64,000 nucleotides of DNA from positions 2,147,501 through 2,211,500 of the forward strand of contig JARHVA010000224.1 of NCBI GenBank assembly GCA_037957365.1. The letters run 5' to 3'. How positions within the stretch are numbered: position 1 is the first letter of the stretch; each line of letters opens with the position of its first letter. The position numbers and the translations under genes were made by a program. This stretch comes from Torreya grandis. Its lineage: Eukaryota; Streptophyta; Pinopsida; Cupressales; Taxaceae. The notes under the pieces are model-generated. The model was not told the origin of the DNA, did not search any database, and saw only the letters and a list, made by a program, of their open reading frames with translations. Positions 1 to 11,859 of the stretch are shown here, piece after piece.

Positions 1-1343
1 TACAAAACATAAAAATCTATAATAATTACTCTATGTTCCAATGACTTGGACATTTCTCTAGTGACCATGTTTTCTAAAATATTTACACACTCTAATCTAT
101 AAAATTTATAAATGAATATAATAATTATCCATTCTATAGAATTATGACTGAGATTCATACCATTTTTTTAGGTTTGTGCATATGGTATTTTCTTTGTGTA
201 TTTTTCCACCTAGATTTTTATAAGCCAAATTCAAATGTAGTAAGAAATTTTAGTTTCCAGTACTACTTTGAGTAGATCCTAATATTTTATTGTTCTAAAG
301 AGGTATGAGTTATATGTTTTTAATCTTTTAAACACAATATATCAAGAATTGTGTATGGGAGTTGATTTGAGATCAGATCTAGAAAAGTTATTTTTGTACA
401 ATTTGACAATAACATTGTAAATTTCTCATTCAAATAATTCTATTATTAATGTATCAAAGTTACAATACTCCAAGTGATCTAAGTTAAATATACATCTAAC
501 CATTCATTTTATTTCTATAAAGATTTAGGAATGCAAGATTTTTATAATTGCCCAATACTAGTGGATTTTGTTCATGAAGAAAATTCAAATTTGTATTAAA
601 GTGTTACAAGTCAAATAAGTCCTTGATTTTATAACTAGTGTTACTATTATGTATATTATTCGATATAATAGTTCTCTTTATAGATTTCATTTTTTAATGG
701 TTTCTATATCTGTGTCCTTCAAGTAATTATAAGATAGATTTATACTCTCCAATTATGTATTATCAAATAATTGTTAGGGCATATTTTCAACCACTTTAAC
801 ATTAAAATTGAATTGATTAATTTATTCTAAAGATGATGAAATTATAGGTATATTAATATATAAATTAGAGATTTTACATTAAACAACATGAAATTTCAAA
901 TCTTGTGTAAATATTTTTAAAAAACTTGAATAATAGGTCTTAAACAATAATAAATTTAATACTTACATTAATATCAAAACATATATAAAACATTTTATTA
1001 AAAAAATGACCATTGTACTAGATTCAAACACTGGTTTTATGTTGGATCCATTGGTTTTTCCCTAGTACTAAGCTTTAGTCTATGTAATTTATCATAGACA
1101 TGGCCCATGTACTATTTGACATAATACTATTGTCTTTATTTATTATGTATGTAATATCAACTTCAAATATTTGCTATAAATTCATGATTTTTAAACATAA
1201 TTATTCACTATGTATGATGCTTATGTATTATGGTTTTCAATGATAAGTTTTTCACATCTAGACATGGTAAATGCCTTGTTTCGTGATGAGATATATAGCA
1301 TGTAGTAAAACTGAGTTAATTTTACACTAATAAGACTTTTTAC
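1..1343. other. AT-rich spacer, nothing recognised
   Basis: This stretch shows no coding remnant that I can recognise on either strand. It is AT-rich with scattered homopolymer runs. It may hold very old transposon sequence that has drifted too far to read. Confidence 0.5.
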
Positions 1344-1852
1344 CTAAAGATCTATTAAATTTATAGTTGCATGATCTTTATGGTTAAGATTTATTTTGAA
1401 TAAGATAAATTATTAGCTCCAAAACCTATTCCACCTTACTGTTAGGAAGTTTATTGATTTGTGATATATAAGGCACATATCTCTACAACATTATTTGTGG
1501 GCATGCCAAAGGATTGAGAGTGGGTGATTATGATCTCACCTTTTTAGTTGTGCATGACTCCTTCAATACTATCTTGACATGAAAAACTAATAAATAACTA
1601 AAGATTCACTAAATCTATAGATTCATGATGTTTATGGTTAAGATTTATTTTTAATAAGATTAATTATTAGCTCTAAACCCTATCGCACTCAAATATTGGG
1701 AAGTCCCTTTATTTATGATATATAAGTTCCATAGCTCTACCACACTATTTGTGGGCTTGTCCATGGATTAAGAGCAGGTGATTATGATCTCCCCTTTGTA
1801 GTTGTGTATGTCTCCTTCAATACTATCTTGAAATGAATTCCTAATAAATAGA
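1344..1852. repeat. Two-copy tandem repeat, period 254 bp
   Basis: Two diverged copies lie head to tail, at about 1,344-1,597 and 1,598-1,852. Anchor words recur exactly 254 bases apart: GTTAAGATTTAT at 1,383 and 1,637, and TTTGTGG ending at 1,500 and 1,754. Both copies also carry the words CTCCTTCAATACTATCTTGA and GGTGATTATGATCTC. No protein is evident in either copy. It could be a local duplication or two units of a degraded dispersed repeat. Confidence 0.8.
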
Positions 1853-2559
1853 TTTAAAATATCAAGTTTAAACAAGGGAATGCCTTTTTCTTTGTTTCTC
1901 CTAGAATAGACATATAGTTTATTTTTCTATCTTCCTAGAAAAAGTTGATTAAGAGTGGTTTTGAAAATGTTAATCAAAAGTTCCTTAAAAAAATATTTTC
2001 AATAATATATTGTATGAGATTTAGTGGCCTCGTTACATTCCAATCTAATGACAAAAATTTTAATGTGCCAAGTCCCTCTAAGGGGAATCCCCTACAAGCA
2101 TATCATTACTTCATACCATGTATTGTTTCTAAACCATGTCTTTCAATATTTTATCTATTATAATGTGTATTTAGGTATCAAAATCATCATTTTTTCTCCA
2201 TCAAGATGATTTTCAAGCTAGTGAAACCATCTAATGTTGACCAATTATATTTTGAACACTAGTTTTAGTAATGTAACTAGAGAGTATAGGGTACCTATCA
2301 AACTTGTTAATGAATAGTGGAGGGACCATAGAACTTGGAAGAAATTTTATTATTCCTTATTCACAAATATGGTGTTTTCTATTAGGATGAAATCAAAGGA
2401 AAATATTAAATTCAATTATGAATTCCATTTATGATTGGTTTTGGTATTATTATGATTCCATCCTATTTATATAGTTATTTTAAGACTATCCTTTGGCATT
2501 CTATAAAATCTGCTAACTCTCTAGAATGAAATATTAAACTAATGGTTCTTTTATGTCTA

Positions 2560-4010
2560 ATATCTCCAAATATATCAATGAATGTATCCTATATAAGTAA
2601 AAATCATTTAATGGAGCTATACCAATCGATATTTGATGTTTTTTGTTATATCAAACTTATACCTAGTGCAACCACTGAAGCCATGCAATACATAAATTAG
2701 CCACATACTTTCCCATATGACCCTCCAAGGTCTTATACATAGTTTATGTATAAGTTACTACTAAATGATTATGTGGTATCAAATGATTGATTGGAAAAGA
2801 AATATCATGTAGGTTATTCATAAAATATTTGTCTAAAAACTCTCTTCAAAACTTACTAATGATTTTTGGATCTGTCACTCACAATTGTTCGAGGAAGTTT
2901 GTGAAATTTGAAAATGTTTTCCATAAACAAAACAAGATGACACTTTCATAAAACTAATATGAATAAGGTTAAATTCAACATATACTTAGTTAATTGGTCA
3001 ACAACCACAAAGATATTATCCTTTCCACTAAGTTGATGGAAACATGTGACCTTATATTTTATATTTTTATACTTTTTTATATGTTATTTCTCAAATGTTT
3101 CATTAAAATGCACTACTTTTCTCAAATCCTTCCATTGGTAGGTTTTCCCAATCCATTCTTAAGTATTAAAGAACCTATCATGGAGAAGAGTGGTCTTTAA
3201 TATCTTTAAGTCAAATTTTTGATTTGGAATTTATAGCCAATCTTTCATGTTGATAAAGGATTCCATTACATAAGGAATATCTAGTGTTCCTAGTCATAGA
3301 TTTTATTTGATCCTCTAGTAATGCAACCAACTCATCATCCTCATTATACTTATCTTTAGTATCATGTTATCAATCTATAATCATTTATGAAATAAATTGA
3401 ATTCTTGTAATTTTTGATAAGGCATTGGCTACCAAAATTGTGTTAATTTTCAATAATGAGTTTCAAATTCAATTTTTATTTTTATTTTCTCACCTAATTA
3501 AATTATAATTCATTGAGATCATGTTTTAATAAAAAATACTTCAAACTATTACCATTATTCATGACAATAATTTTTCATAAACCAAATATTTCTCGTACAA
3601 TGCAATCATTAATGCTAGCATCTTTTTATATAAAAAAAGATAACAACTTCTCTTTTTCATCTAATTTATGGCTATCAAAATTTCTCCAATCCCCTATCCA
3701 AAAGTATCATAGCCAACAATGAAAACAAAACAATCTTCGAGATGAGACTAGTATCCATTTCTCCTTAAAGGGTCCTAATGAATTGGGAGGCTGAAATTAA
3801 TGACTAAAATATATCTTTCTTGGAAAATATATAAACATATCAACTAAGTGATAAAATCCATTGATGAGGAACCAATAATAACTACATAATTGGAAGAATC
3901 ATCTTAGCTATGTGAGTGCATTTTATTTTGGCTATCGCTTAATTACTCAAATCCTATCCTTTTCTTTGGATTTCATACCATGTAATTATTAGTTTGACAA
4001 GGTTTGCACT
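2560..4010 (-). pseudogene. Ty3/Gypsy pol remnant (RNase H, H2C2, integrase)
   Basis: Translating the minus strand across several frames gives a decayed Gypsy polyprotein. In protein order, 3,760-3,540 gives a weak RNase H stretch with SHKLDE, then VANALSK (equivalent to the family's VADALSR) near 3,440. Next come IKSMTRNTRYSLCNGILY near 3,260, an H2C2-like region, and the integrase core near 3,050-2,870 with GKDNIFVVVDQLTKY and KLPRTIVSDR. The order RNase H then integrase is that of Ty3/Gypsy. Many stops and frameshifts make it non-functional, and no LTRs were located. The domains are seen in sequence; assignment to a Gypsy clade is not possible. Confidence 0.8.
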
Positions 4011-4370
4011 AATGACTTAAGCAATTTTAAGATTTATTATTATTATCAAAGGTCATGGCATGGTCACATACAATAATTCAATCACTTACTAATTTAATGT
4101 TGTGTCGATGTAAGAATAATTACTTAATGATGAGTGTTGATGAGGACCAATGTTTTTCTTTCACACATATGTCCTACCATCACCTTTTGGTCAAACATCT
4201 TGATATGAATCTCCTTTCCATAAAACATAACTTATTATTCAACAAAATATTGATAAAACATTATTTTCATTTAATCATTTAAACTCACTATTTATTTATT
4301 TAATAATGTAATAATATTTATACAGATGAAAGTCATTTTTTCTCTTTATAATATAAAAAGTTAGATCATT

Positions 4371-4421
4371 TCTTCATATCAATATTCATCTCTTCATATC
4401 AATATTCTCTTATAAAAGAGA
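4371..4421 (+). promoter_or_regulatory. Candidate core promoter (TATA box with short direct repeat)
   Basis: A 17-base word, TCTTCATATCAATATTC, occurs twice in tandem (4,371-4,387 and 4,391-4,407). It is followed at once by TATAAAAG (4,411-4,418), which sits in a short inverted repeat TCTCTT-ATAA-AAGAGA (4,406-4,421). Base composition becomes less AT-rich just downstream, leading to the resistance-gene fragment. This could be the relic promoter of that gene, but TATA-like words are common by chance in DNA this AT-rich. Confidence 0.25.
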
Positions 4422-4429
4422 CAAACTCC

Positions 4430-4809
4430 AAACAAATACTATAACTTCATACAAATATGCTCGCAAGAGAATGCTGTCTCTTCAATAATTGTGATAGTTT
4501 CCTTCATTTTCTTAAAGCTTCACTTTTAAGCACATTTTCACATGGTTAAGTTCACAAGGTGGGTCACCATGCTTCTCCAGTCTTTCCACGCGCTTTTCGT
4601 ACACAAACCTCATCCACTCATTCCTAACTACCCTATACGGTTTGATCACGTCTTATCTTACTCTCTCTCCTCTGAGCGAAGTTGCAAACACTAAGCACGA
4701 TTTATCAGTTTTCTTTGTTTCTGTCTGTTTCATTTTCACAGGGTTTAGTTGGATGTTCTACTGTTAGGGAAAGAACAGGCTATAGCAGATGAAGAAGAGA
4801 AGGGAAAGA
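4430..4809 (+). other. Less AT-rich leader-like stretch
   Basis: Upstream of the NB-ARC fragment the sequence is noticeably richer in C and G than its surroundings and includes several CG dinucleotides (for example CCACGCGC at 4,587-4,594). I do not recognise a protein in it. A reading frame opens at ATG 4,568 and runs only about 40 codons. It may be old 5' untranslated or intronic sequence of the resistance gene. Confidence 0.35.
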
Positions 4810-5126
4810 AAAGACTAGTTGGATATAGCTTGTTACTTCAATGGAGAAAAGAAGAGTTGGGCCATCGCAGTATGGGATGGATCCGGGTGGAAAGGACTGC
4901 ATGGTTGGGAAAGGCTAGTGAATAACTGTCTTGTTGAGCTTGTTGAATTGAAGGAGGCCATGACAATTGGATGACAATGAATAAGCCTCTTGTTGAGCTA
5001 GTCGAGCTACGCAAAGACAACTGGATAAGAATGCATGATAGTTTAAGGGATTTGGGAAGAGAAATTGCAAATCGATAGTCATCTTTGGTTCCCACGGCAG
5101 ATTATATATGCACTTTCAGCACGCGG
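4810..5126 (+). pseudogene. TIR-NB-LRR NB-ARC (ARC2) fragment with MHD motif
   Basis: Three reading segments give a recognisable end of an NB-ARC domain. From 4,819 the frame reads LDIACYF (the RNBS-D-like FLDIACFF motif), then AIAVWDGSGWKGLHGWERL, ending at TGA 4,972-4,974. From 4,980 another frame reads IRMHDSLRDLGREIANR, containing the MHD motif that closes the NB-ARC nucleotide pocket, ending at TAG 5,076-5,078. A further shift reads SHLWFPR. The words around the frameshift are duplicated: CLVELVELK before it and PLVELVELR after it. The piece is preceded by TTTTCACAGG (4,733-4,742), like a 3' splice site, and followed by GCGGTAAAT near 5,124, like a 5' splice site. TIR, P-loop and LRR parts are absent nearby. 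It is a broken remnant of an intracellular immune receptor. Confidence 0.85.
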
Positions 5127-5476
5127 TAAATTTCAAAACTTCGAACTATCATTAATCGTTTGTCACTAACTCTTAAACGAACATATTTGTCTGTGTCCGC
5201 CTGCATCCTTTCTCTTATGGTTTCACCAATCATGGCATAGGAATCGCGGTAATTCACATCTGCTAACCTATAATAATTTCCGTCGTATTATAGTGCAATT
5301 TAATGGTTGACTGGTTATTGTTACATCTAATGTTCAAATTGTATTTCGAGGAAGGTCTTAGTTGTGTAGGTGGTTTTTTAATTTTGTTTGAAGGTAATTT
5401 TTTTTTTTCAAAGTTAGTTTATATATATGTTTTTATGTATGTTTTTAAGATGCCTGAAATAAATAGAATGGAGTAC
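5127..5476. other. No recognised gene (possible intron start)
   Basis: After the splice-like GGTAAAT the sequence becomes AT-rich again. An open stretch on the plus strand at 5,303-5,497 matches nothing I know and looks like chance. Confidence 0.4.
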
Positions 5477-5650
5477 TTTGAAAATGATATCTTTTAGTAT
5501 TTTTACATAAATTTATCTAAAATATATGTATTAATTTATGTAAATTTTGATATATATATATATATATATATATACACTTTGAGAATGATATCTTTTAGTA
5601 TTTTTAATATAAATTTATCTAAAATATATATATTAGTTTATGTAAATTTT

Positions 5651-5725
<75 letters not shown>

Positions 5726-5823
5726 AGAATGATATCTTTTAGTATTTTTTACATAAATTTATCTAAAATATATGTATTAGTTTATGTAAATTTTGGAAAA
5801 ATATATATATTAAAAATATGTGT

Positions 5824-5875
<52 letters not shown>
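5477..5875. repeat. Three-copy minisatellite with (TA)n tails
   Basis: A unit of about 100-145 bp begins TTTGA(A/G)AATGATATCTTTTAG, continues through AAATTTATCTAAAATATAT and TTTATGTAAATTTTG, and ends in a TA run. Copies start near 5,477, 5,577 and 5,722. Their TA tails lie at about 5,552-5,573, 5,653-5,720 and 5,829-5,873. Copy lengths differ mainly in the TA tracts, which suggests replication slippage. Confidence 0.85.
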
Positions 5876-5877
<2 letters not shown>

Positions 5878-6329
5878 TAATTTTTTTTGTGTGTGTATGT
5901 ATATAAATTGAATTAATTTATATAAATATATCAACATAAATAAATTATTAGTTACATTAGTAAAATGAATTTGTGTTTTAATGTCTTGCAGGTGTAGATG
6001 CTAAAATATTTATAAAAAATATGACATTATCATAACAAACATTTTTACAATTCAAAATTGATAGAATGAAATGGATAAATTTATAACATAATAAGGGAAA
6101 AGGGGAATGAAAATAAAGTTTAATTTAATAAGTTAAGAAAAAGGTATATTATTTTTTTTAGAGTGAAAATTTATGTATTTTACAAAATTTTAAAAAATCA
6201 ATACAAAATTCAAACCAAGATCATTTGAAAAATAAATTTGTTTTACATGTGATTTTTATCAAGGTGTATATTTTGTATTTTGTAAACCTTATGGTTCATG
6301 TCACTTGTATTTGAGTATTTTATTTAACC
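5876..6329. other. AT-rich, nothing recognised
   Basis: No coding remnant or repeat boundary is visible. The word TGTCTTGCAGG at 5,981-5,991 resembles a 3' splice acceptor, but no convincing LRR or other exon follows it. Confidence 0.4.
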
Positions 6330-6645
6330 ACTAGCAAAAAGCCATGTATGAATTAATTGATATAGTAGAGAGAAATCGTACCTAGGATCTAGTGAATATT
6401 CTAGTAGGAAAACATGTTATTAGATTAAAATGGATCTATAATAAAAAAATTAATGTTCATGGTAATATAGAGAAGTATAAGGCAAGATTGATTATAGAGG
6501 AATGGTTAAAAATACTTATAATTATGCATATCTGAAGATGAAGTTAAATATATTTTCACAAATCCATTAGCTAAGAATATTTTTTAGCATTTGATAGAAA
6601 TTCTAGGTATCATCAATATGGGAATTCAATTTTAAGGGGGAGTGT
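6330..6645 (+). pseudogene. Copia pol remnant: RT start fused to RNase H end, with polypurine tract
   Basis: Plus-strand translation from 6,340 reads AMYEELIDIVERNRT, then VIRLKWIYNKK and KYKARLI, the opening of a Copia reverse transcriptase. Soon after, near 6,550, it reads YIFTNPLAKNIF, matching the VADIFTKPL end of Copia RNase H. The catalytic core between them is missing, so an internal deletion of most of pol is inferred. A polypurine tract AAGGGGGAG (6,637-6,645) is followed directly by the TG of an LTR, the normal 3' end of such an element. Confidence 0.8.
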
Positions 6646-7055
6646 TGGAGATATAAGATTGACATTATATGCATTGAATATTTATAGCTTTATTTAATAT
6701 TTATTGTCTTTTAATAAGTAAAGTTGTTAGCTTATTTGATGTATTAAGATACTCCATCATAGTTGACGTATTAAGGATGGTCCATTATATTTGAAGTATT
6801 AATATAACCTTATATATGAAGTTATAAGTAATCTATAAATAAATGTGTTGGGGTCATTTGGTAAAAAAAAATAATAATAATAATAGAGAAAGGAAGTCAA
6901 GAGAAAAAGAAGAAGAAAGGCAAGAAGCCAAGACTTAAAAATGTCTTGGTATGTAGAAACTTATATTTTGATAGAATTTTTATCATGTTATTTTTTTGAG
7001 TATGTGTGTGTGTGTGTGGGGTTATCTTACAAATATATATGTGAGATTTTCATTT
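6646..7055 (+). mobile_element. Copia 3' LTR, plus orientation
   Basis: It starts TGTTGGAGATATAAGATTG right after the polypurine tract. It aligns by eye with the LTRs at 12,834, 27,824 and (reverse complement) 11,845, sharing TTTATTGTCTTTTAATAAGTAAA and TCTATAAATAAATGT. Its last bases, equivalent to the ...CATTCA end of sister copies, are missing where it meets the inverted LTR. It is about 410 bp, against roughly 370 bp in the relatives, partly because of an extra repeat in its middle (AAGATACTCCATCATAG and a second similar piece). Confidence 0.8.
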
Positions 7056-7395
7056 AAATATATGATAAAAGCTTTGATTAAAATATATTTTTCTACATAC
7101 AAATACTTATTCTACTATTAGCTTGTTTTTTTTTCTTCTTTCTCTCTTGACTTCCTTTCTCTAATTCTTATTTCTACCAAATAATCCTGATACATTTATT
7201 TATAAATTTATTTATTGCTTCCTATATAAGTTTACATAATACATAAACTATGGTTGACTATCCTTAACACATAAAATATGATGGAGTATCTTAATACATT
7301 AAATGAGTTAACAACATTAATTATTAAAAGACAAAAAATATAAAAGAGAGATACAAATATTAAATGCATATAATGTCAAGCTTATATTTCCAAAA
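7056..7395 (-). mobile_element. Copia 3' LTR of the minus-strand element C1
   Basis: The reverse complement matches the 11,472-11,845 LTR: the words CAAATACTTATTCT, CTCTCTTGACT and TATAATGTCAAGCTTATATTTCCAA appear in the same order. Its terminal TGTTGG has become TTTTGG next to the polypurine tract (complement at 7,396-7,404). About 80 bp of its other end are missing at the junction with the plus-strand LTR. Together with 6,646-7,055 it forms a large imperfect inverted repeat. Confidence 0.8.
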
Positions 7396-10300
7396 TTCCC
7401 CCTTAAGCTTAACTTCCCTTATTGATTAAACCCAAAATTTATCTCAAATTCTCAAAAATATCATAAGCTAATGGCTTTGTGAAAATATCTGCAACTTGAT
7501 GTTTGGATCTAAAAAACTCTAAGTATAGTTCACTATTATTGAGGAGTTCGCATATCTTGTATCAATGTGATTGCTCCTTTTTTGAAAAATATGATTCTTT
7601 GATAATGTTATTTTTGAATTAATAACACAAAAGATTTGTGTTGGTCTTTCTTGCTCTTGTAAGTTTTAAAACATTCTTCTCATCTATATTGTTTGACAAG
7701 TTGTCAATATAGTTGCTATATATTCTACCTTTATTATTGAAAGGCTTTTTTTGATCTACTTCTGTATCCAAAAATTATTTTTCATGCTTTCCAATGTGAG
7801 TCTTTTGGAGTTTCCAAAAACTTTCGAATTAGACTCACTGCATACATTATGTTAGCCCTTGTTTCCATTAAATACATCAAACTTAGATCTATTATTTTAT
7901 ACAATGTTGGATCAACATTTTTTCTCCTATCCTCCTTGTTCAATTTCAAACCCCATATAACAAATGTAGATGTTGGTTTGTATTTCAACATCTTAAACCT
8001 CTTCAAAACATTACTATTATAATTGGTCTAATAATTTAAAATTCCAACATTTATTTAATTCACTTTAATGTCAATAAAATATTTCATCAAACCTAAATCT
8101 ATCTTCTTATATTATGTATTCATTGCTAATTTGAACAACTCAATTAAAATATTTCTTATAAATATAAAATCATCAACATACAGACATACAATCAAAATTT
8201 CACCTTGATATAAATATTTGGTTCCTTGTTGATTTTGTTGAAGCCATCGCTTAACAAGTATGTGTCAATGCAACTATAGAAAGATCTTTGTGCTTGTTTA
8301 AGACCATAAAAAGATTTCTTAAATTTGTAGACATTTTTCTTGTGACCATGAATACCATAACTATATTATCATTGCATATATAATTCTTTTAGTATTTTAT
8401 TCAAAAATATTTACTTGACATCCATTTGGTAAATATTCCACTTATTCTGAGCTATAACTTCTAAAACAAGTCTAATTTTATCCAACCTCACTACAAGTGT
8501 AAAGTTCTCATTGAAAGGCTACTATAAATATCCTTTTGTAACCAATATTTCCTTATGCTTCTTTATATTTCCTTTAACATTAAACATTATCTTATAGACT
8601 GATTTGAATCTAATATCATCCTTTTCTACTCAAAGATTCACCAGATCCTAAGTCTAAGTTCTCTCTATTGCATCCATTTCTTCAACCGTGGCCTTTTTCT
8701 AATGCTCGTTCTAAACTAGTTCTTAAAAACATACTCGATCAGCTACATTAAATAATGAAAAATATACCAATTCATCATTTTATTATTCATTTATTGAACT
8801 TTCATAGATTTTTTTTATACTTCTTATATTTTTTGATGTGTTACTAAAGTGATACCTTGGAGTTGTCGAGACTTCTACTGAAATTTGCCTTAGAGTGTCA
8901 CTTAGGTGATACCTTTTGGAAGACTACATCACATTTTTTTTTTGGAGATTTTTTTACAGTGATTACTTGTGAGGTTGTGATACTATTTGATGCTACATTT
9001 CCATTTGTTAGATCATTTTCATTTGAAGGTATTGCTATTGTAATAGTTTCATTCTTTTCTTTGCTTCCATATCATGCTTCTTCTTCAATAAATTAAGAAT
9101 CTATGTTGATTATAACTTTATTAGTGATTGGATTGTAAAAAGTATATGTTGTTGAATCCTTACTATATCCCACACAAATAAATATTTATCCTTTAGCATC
9201 TATGGTATGTATCATTTCATCTAGCACATGAGCATATGCCACACAACAAAATACTTGTAAGTTTCAAACAATTTTTTATTACCTTAAGCCTCTTGAGGAA
9301 TTATATCAAGAAAAATCTTTGTAGGACATCTATTTAGAATATATATACTAAGCATGCTACTACTTGAGGACAATAATTATTTGGTAATTATTTAGCTTCC
9401 AATGTGTTTCTTACCAATTCTATAATAGTCATATTTTTATTTCTACAACACCACTTATCTGTGGTGTATACCTTCTTTTGAATTGTTTCTTGATTCCATT
9501 TTACTTATAATAATTTTAAAAATCATTAAATAGATACTCACCTTCTCTATCTGATTTTAACACTTTTATGTAAAATTTGCTTTGCTTTTCAACAAATGCG
9601 TTGAACTATTTAAATATATCAAAAATTTATGATTTCTATTTCATGAAATAAACTATGTTTTTACTCATGTAATGATCCATAAATGTAAATAAATATAAAC
9701 TATTGCTAACAAAGGGTATATACACATACCCACATAGATTTGAGTGAACATGTTCAAAGGAAGCTCTTTCTCTCCATGATTCAACAACATGAAATACTTC
9801 CCATTATTGTTTTCCAATAATTCACCCTTCACAAAATTTATTTCACTACTCTATCAAGGGTAATCCTTTTACCATTTTTGTATATAACAAATATAAACCA
9901 TTCAAACTCAAATTATTGAATCTAATACGTCACAACAATGACATATCTTATTTAATAGATTTAAAAGAAACAGACAATTCATTTTTCATTCTCAAATGAA
10001 TCTTCTTATTCTTTCTCATTGTAAATTCTTAAATTAACTTATTACTACCATTTCCATCAAGAATCACACATGCATCATTCTTAAAATAGAGTCTATATCC
10101 TTTCTATATTATCTACCCAATGTAGATTATATTTTATTTAAGACTAGGAACATAATACACATCTAGGATGTGCTACTTCTATCCTTGCTTGGTTTTAATG
10201 TTTATGCTTCCTTTACCCATAATAGCTCATTTATTTATTATTCTCATATTTTACTTTTGATTTCACATATTCATCTATTTTTGCAAACATATCATTGTTT

Positions 10301-10436
10301 CCACTTATGTGATTACTCCAACCACTATCTAGAAACCACACTCATTTTGTACTTTCTCCAACCATATTACCATCAATACACATTAAACTAATTAATCAAT
10401 CTCAACCTAATTTATTCTTGAAAAGTTTTAGCTTTG

Positions 10437-10438
<2 letters not shown>

Positions 10439-10503
<65 letters not shown>
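10439..10503. repeat. (TA)n microsatellite inside the C1 gag remnant
   Basis: An uninterrupted TA run of about 65 bases sits just beyond the gag zinc-knuckle remnant on its protease side. It must have arisen or expanded after the element stopped coding. Confidence 0.95.
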
Positions 10504-10505
<2 letters not shown>

Positions 10506-11454
10506 AACTACTTCTTTCTAAACCCATTTGCATAATGGCCAAACTTCTTGCACTAATGACATTGGACCTTAGATTTTTGATAACTTTGACCTCCATATGT
10601 ATTATTATAGTTATAATTGTTGCCTATACCTCTTATGATTTCAAATAAATGGGCATTTCTTCTTCCTTTTTGATGGAAATTGTTGATCCTTCCTCTTCCT
10701 CTTGCACCTCTATTATTTCCACATATTCCTCTTATACCTTTACTACTACTAACTAAAAATTATGATTTGAACACATTTATAAGGGAGAATTGATTGTCCT
10801 ATTCAACATCTACTCATGAATTTTTAAACACCTCATAATTTCATCAATATAAAATGTTGACCAATCACTTGACTCTTCAATAGCTAGAATAATAGGGTTA
10901 AATTTGCCTGAAAGGCTCCTAAAAATATTTTCAAGTACCTTCTAAAATTCTAATGTGTCTCTATGAGATCTCACTTGATTAACTATACTCACTGCATGAG
11001 TAAAAAATGTATTTATCATCTTCGAATATTTCATATTTAAAATTTAAAATCTCTTAGTATTTATAATCTTATTAGTTTGACTTTATTTTTTCCTCTATAT
11101 GAGTTTTTTATAGTATCCCATGATTTACATGACCTTATTTCTACTGCAGTCATTGGAAAAATTAACACATCCATTTCATGATGGATGAAAAATAGTTACT
11201 TAGAATCCTTCTTATTTTCATTAAGAGGATATTTATGCACTTGTGTTTGCACATTTTGAGCCATATGATCTACTAGTTCAACAAAACCATTCTCCACAAG
11301 GTCTCATAACTCTTGAGAACTAAATAATGTCTTCATATATATGTTTAAATACTCATAATTATTTCCATCAAATTGAGTAATCTAATTTTGAATAAGGTTG
11401 TTTCTATTCATGCTCACCATACTTCAACTAGCTTCATAACTTGACAGATTAATC

Positions 11455-11470
11455 TAACTCTGATACCAAT
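11455..11470 (-). other. C1 primer-binding site
   Basis: The complement reads TTGGTATCAGAGTTAG, directly inside the 5' LTR. TGGTATCAGAGC is the usual site complementary to the 3' end of initiator methionine tRNA in plant Copia elements. This fixes the LTR boundary and the element's orientation. Confidence 0.8.
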
Positions 11471-11471
11471 T

Positions 11472-11845
11472 TGAAGGTGTGTTATAATAATAATTTAAAT
11501 AAAATGCTCTCATATATATTTGTAAAAAAATCACACACACATATATATTTATAAAATGAACATGATAAAAAATTATATTAATATATATGCTACTGCATTC
11601 AAATACTTATTCTTCTCTTAGCTTCTTTTCTTTTTTTATCTTTCTCTCTTGACTACCCAATGACCCCAATACATTTGTTTATATATTATTTCTAGATTCC
11701 TCTAGAAAGTTCCATAATACATCAAATATTATGGAGAATACTATTACATCAAATAAATTAACAACTTTAATTATTAAAAAACAACAAATATTAAATAGAG
11801 CTAAAACTATTAAATGTATATAATGTCAAGCTTATATTTCCAACA
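11472..11845 (-). mobile_element. C1 5' LTR
   Basis: On the minus strand it runs from TGTTGGAAATATAAGC at 11,845 to ...CACACCTTCA at 11,472, so it has TG...CA ends and is 374 bp long. It is followed inward by the primer-binding site. The outer flank is ATTTT; the matching target duplication at the other end cannot be checked because that LTR is truncated. The left breakpoint of the 15-kb tandem duplication lies inside this LTR, near 11,791. Confidence 0.85.
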
Positions 11846-11859
11846 ATTTTAGAAAAATA

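Larger units (their letters stand above)
7396..11471 (-). pseudogene. Copia element C1, gag-pol interior
   Basis: Read right to left, all Copia domains appear in order with stops and shifts. Gag starts at ATG 11,420 with an early stop (TAG where relatives have CAG), followed by SSQELWDLVENGF. A zinc knuckle near 10,555 reads CHxCKKFGHYANGF, its last Cys changed to Phe. Protease motif WFLDSG lies near 10,330, and integrase near 10,000-9,100 with SGVVERKN. The RT opens at KATVEEMDAIERT near 8,680, then SFYGLKQAQRSFY near 8,310, catalytic YVDD at 8,164-8,187, and KRFKMLKYKPTSTFV at 8,003. RNase H ends DIFTKPLAYDIFENLR near 7,480. The gag-protease-integrase-RT order defines Ty1/Copia. It cannot make a functional polyprotein as it stands. 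Confidence 0.9.

Noticed and set aside
4838..5095. 85-codon minus-strand open frame over the resistance-gene fragment
   Set aside because: The plus strand at the same place carries the MHD and LDIACYF motifs, so the minus frame is a shadow.
5981..5991. 3' splice acceptor leading to an LRR exon of the 4.8-kb gene
   Set aside because: The following bases do not read as LRR or any resistance-protein sequence, and TTGCAGG alone is weak evidence.
10418..10648. Plus-strand frame with a long Tyr-Ile run
   Set aside because: The run is a translation of the (TA)n microsatellite; the minus strand holds the Copia gag.
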